Positions 14,377 to 15,903 of a DNA stretch of 15,903 nt are shown piece by piece. Both the position numbers and the translations under genes were made by a program. Under the pieces are notes generated by a model. The model ran no database searches. It was not told where the DNA came from and saw nothing but the letters and a program-made list of their open reading frames with translations. The DNA comes from Phycisphaerae bacterium (GTDB lineage: Bacteria > Planctomycetota > Phycisphaerae > Sedimentisphaerales > SG8-4). Every line of letters begins with the position of its first letter. The first letter of the stretch is position 1. The stretch is from NCBI GenBank assembly GCA_030613765.1, contig JAUWLI010000025.1, forward strand, positions 1 through 15,903, in the 5' to 3' direction.

Positions 14377-14970
14377 ATGACGCATCTTATAGCAGAAATA
14401 ATTCTGGCTGCCAGCAATACGGATGAGGAGGGTACGTTCTGGATACAGATGCTGATGCTGGTGATTCTTGTGGCTGTTGTTGGGGTGGGCAGTCTTATCA
14501 AGACAAGAGTAAAGAGGTTCAAAACGCAGAAGCAATACCGAGCTGACATCAGCAGCAAGACATACAATCCGGGGGACGAGCAAATCAGAGCTGTTAAAGA
14601 TAAGTACATTGAGTTTTTCTTAAAAACAGCACCAACAAAGAAAATCACCAAAGAGCCGATGTTCGATTTCGAGTCTGCCGACAAAGTCAGCAGTGGAGAA
14701 CATAAAGAAGGGAGAAACGTATCCAGCGGCATGGAAATATTAGATCTGGATTTTTTGGTGAAGATTGTTGAGAATACCAAAGGCAGAAATAAGAAGGACG
14801 TGATGATGCGGAAGCTCGTTTTCGATGAGCTTCTCCGCAGAGAACAAGTGACCGCGATAGACAGCAAGGCACTTAACATTTACACTATGAATAAGAGTAA
14901 ACTTTACAAGAAGGAAATCCAGTGCGCGGCGATGAAGGCTTTGGCAGAAAGGACCAAATCCCGTTCGTGA
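14377..14970 (+). CDS. Unknown membrane-anchored protein, paralogous domain copy B
   Basis: I do not recognise this 197-residue protein. An N-terminal stretch (1-21) precedes one transmembrane helix at about 22-42 (FWIQMLMLVILVAVVGVGS). KTRVKRFK after it is positively charged, suggesting that the C-terminal part stays in the cytoplasm. A charged linker (about 50-115) leads to the domain shared with the preceding gene, residues 117-197 (SGMEILDLDFLVKIVENTKG to AAMKALAERTKSR). The start is uncertain. ATG 14377 gives a normal membrane protein but has no good SD. An in-frame TTG at 14329 is the only earlier option, 15 bases after GGGAGGGG, and would add 16 unremarkable residues. The gene lies 145 bp after copy A on the same strand and may be co-transcribed or have its own promoter. 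Confidence 0.82.
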   Translation: MTHLIAEIILAASNTDEEGTFWIQMLMLVILVAVVGVGSLIKTRVKRFKTQKQYRADISSKTYNPGDEQIRAVKDKYIEFFLKTAPTKKITKEPMFDFESADKVSSGEHKEGRNVSSGMEILDLDFLVKIVENTKGRNKKDVMMRKLVFDELLRREQVTAIDSKALNIYTMNKSKLYKKEIQCAAMKALAERTKSRS

Positions 14971-14981
14971 CACTATTTTGA

Positions 14982-15012
14982 GCTGTGTGAGAGGTTACAG
15001 CATTGTTTTATG
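14982..15012 (+). terminator. Weak intrinsic terminator candidate after the unknown pair
   Basis: GCTGT (14982-14986) pairs with ACAGC (14997-15001), extendable by one G-T wobble, followed by ATTGTTTTATGT. The short stem and broken T-run make this tentative. Confidence 0.35.
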
Positions 15013-15032
15013 TGTATATCGCATTGTATAAA
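15003..15032 (+). promoter_or_regulatory. Possible promoter of the dehydrogenase gene
   Basis: TTGTTT (15003-15008) and TATAAA (15027-15032) are separated by 18 bp, giving a leader of about 40 bases to the ATG at 15079. A second -10-like TATAGT at 15060-15065 lacks a -35 partner. Confidence 0.35.
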
Positions 15033-15078
15033 CGACGCAACTGTGGCAATAACAACATTTATAGTTTACTATTAACAT

Positions 15079-15852
15079 ATGGACAAAGAACTTTTCAGTT
15101 TATCAGGTAAAACCGCCTTAGTTACAGGAGGCAGTAGGGGTATCGGGCTTGGAGTGACAAAGGGGCTGGCAAGGCACGGGGCCGATATTGCGATAATCGC
15201 TCGTAACGAGAGCCAGCTTCAGGCTGCCAGGGAACAAATTCAGGAATGCAGCGGTAAAAAGGTGTGGACGTTCCCATTTGACCTGGAAAATACAAAGGAG
15301 ATTGAGCAGCTTTTCGAGAAAATATTATCTGAAACGCCAGAGATAGACATCTTAGTCAATTGTGCGGGGACAACGGCACGAGGGCCGGCTGAAGAGGTGG
15401 AACTGGAGACATGGAACCGGGTTGTCGAGGTGAATATGACCGCTGTGTTTGCGCTTTCGCAGGCGTTTTGTCGACACCGAAAGCAGGTCGGTAAAGGCGG
15501 AAAGATTATCAATATCGGCTCGCTGATGTGTCATGGGGGCCGGCCTACGACGACGGCATACGCCGCCAGTAAGGGCGGTTTACTGATGGTGACAAGATCT
15601 CTGGCGGTGGAGTGGGCAAAATACAATATCAACGTGAACTCGATCGGGCCCGGTTTTATCACCACTGACCTTACCGCAAAACTGCAGGCCGATGAAGATT
15701 TTAACAAGTGGGTACTTTCAAGGACGCCATTTGAGAGGTGGGGTCAACCGGAGGATATTGCAGGTACGGCGGTTTTCCTTGCCTCAAGCGCCAGCGACTT
15801 TGTGACCGGGCAGATCCTTTACGTTGACGGGGGGTGGGTCGCAGCGTTATAA
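15079..15852 (+). CDS. Short-chain dehydrogenase, gluconate 5-dehydrogenase-like
   Basis: This 257-residue NAD(P)-dependent oxidoreductase of the classical SDR family is full length. The Rossmann glycine motif is TGGSRGIG at 16-23 and NCAG is at 94-97. Asn119, Ser148, Tyr161 and Lys165 form the catalytic tetrad (SxxxxxxxxxxxxYAASK spacing is normal). PG at 191-192 and the C-terminal block DFVTGQILYVDGG close the fold. LFSLSGKTALVTG near the start, SLAVEWAKYNINVNSIGPG (174-192), TDLTAKL and RTPFERWGQPEDI together most resemble gluconate 5-dehydrogenases and 2-deoxy-D-gluconate 3-dehydrogenases. A sugar-acid substrate is therefore likely, but closely related SDRs differ in substrate, so the reaction stays inferred. 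The Cys in NCAG replaces the common Asn and occurs in other SDRs. No clear SD precedes the ATG. It stands alone here; the following gene is outside the window. Confidence 0.9.
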   Translation: MDKELFSLSGKTALVTGGSRGIGLGVTKGLARHGADIAIIARNESQLQAAREQIQECSGKKVWTFPFDLENTKEIEQLFEKILSETPEIDILVNCAGTTARGPAEEVELETWNRVVEVNMTAVFALSQAFCRHRKQVGKGGKIINIGSLMCHGGRPTTTAYAASKGGLLMVTRSLAVEWAKYNINVNSIGPGFITTDLTAKLQADEDFNKWVLSRTPFERWGQPEDIAGTAVFLASSASDFVTGQILYVDGGWVAAL

Positions 15853-15903
15853 AAGAATCCTCAATAAATTGTGGGAAAAATACTGCCACGCGAAGAGAAA
15901 AGG

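Noticed and set aside
5745..15852. Idea that the lactonase and the dehydrogenase form one sugar-acid pathway cluster
   Set aside because: They are about 8.5 kb apart on opposite strands with an efflux operon between them, so there is no evidence of a joint function.

Overview
The window looks like chromosomal DNA of a planctomycete, most likely class Phycisphaerae. Two things point there. The secreted beta-helix protein at 3565-5622 has the N-terminal IYVDDDATGANDGSSW block and a dockerin-like Asp-rich repeat pair that are common in secreted proteins of that group. SecD and SecF are also fused into one polypeptide. Base composition is moderate and even, and there is no rRNA, tRNA, CRISPR array, transposase or phage gene. 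The assignment is an inference from protein style, not from a marker gene.

Left part (1-5700): the 3' portion of a SecDF fusion gene runs off the left edge. It is followed by a small membrane-anchored LysM protein, both on the plus strand. Convergent to these, on the minus strand, lies a 685-residue exported beta-helix protein with a dockerin-like segment and a cysteine-containing C-terminal domain. It has its own recognisable promoter.

Middle part (5745-13380): everything is on the minus strand. A monocistronic-looking 6-phosphogluconolactonase gene is followed by a complete tripartite efflux operon. Read in transcription order, the operon encodes a TetR/CecR-like repressor, a TolC/NodT-type outer-membrane lipoprotein, a HlyD/MexA-type periplasmic adaptor and an RND inner-membrane pump. 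Junctions are a 4-bp ATGA overlap, a 4-bp gap and an 11-bp gap, so the operon is tightly coupled in translation. A TTGACA promoter, an inverted repeat suitable as repressor operator and three T-tracts at 10-bp intervals lie just upstream of the repressor gene. The simplest reading is an autoregulated drug or toxicant efflux operon.

Right part (13442-15903): an intergenic stretch of about 410 bp carries a promoter and a 5'-leader hairpin. It leads into two adjacent plus-strand genes of unknown function. They share a roughly 80-residue C-terminal domain (about two thirds identical by hand alignment). One copy is soluble with a basic Gly/Lys-rich tail and the other is anchored by one transmembrane helix. 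This pair is the least explained part of the window. The last gene is a short-chain dehydrogenase resembling gluconate 5-dehydrogenase.

Most of the window is ordinary envelope, transport and sugar-metabolism content. The candidate novelty is the paralogous small-protein pair, followed by the enlarged SecF periplasmic region and the C-terminal domain of the beta-helix protein.
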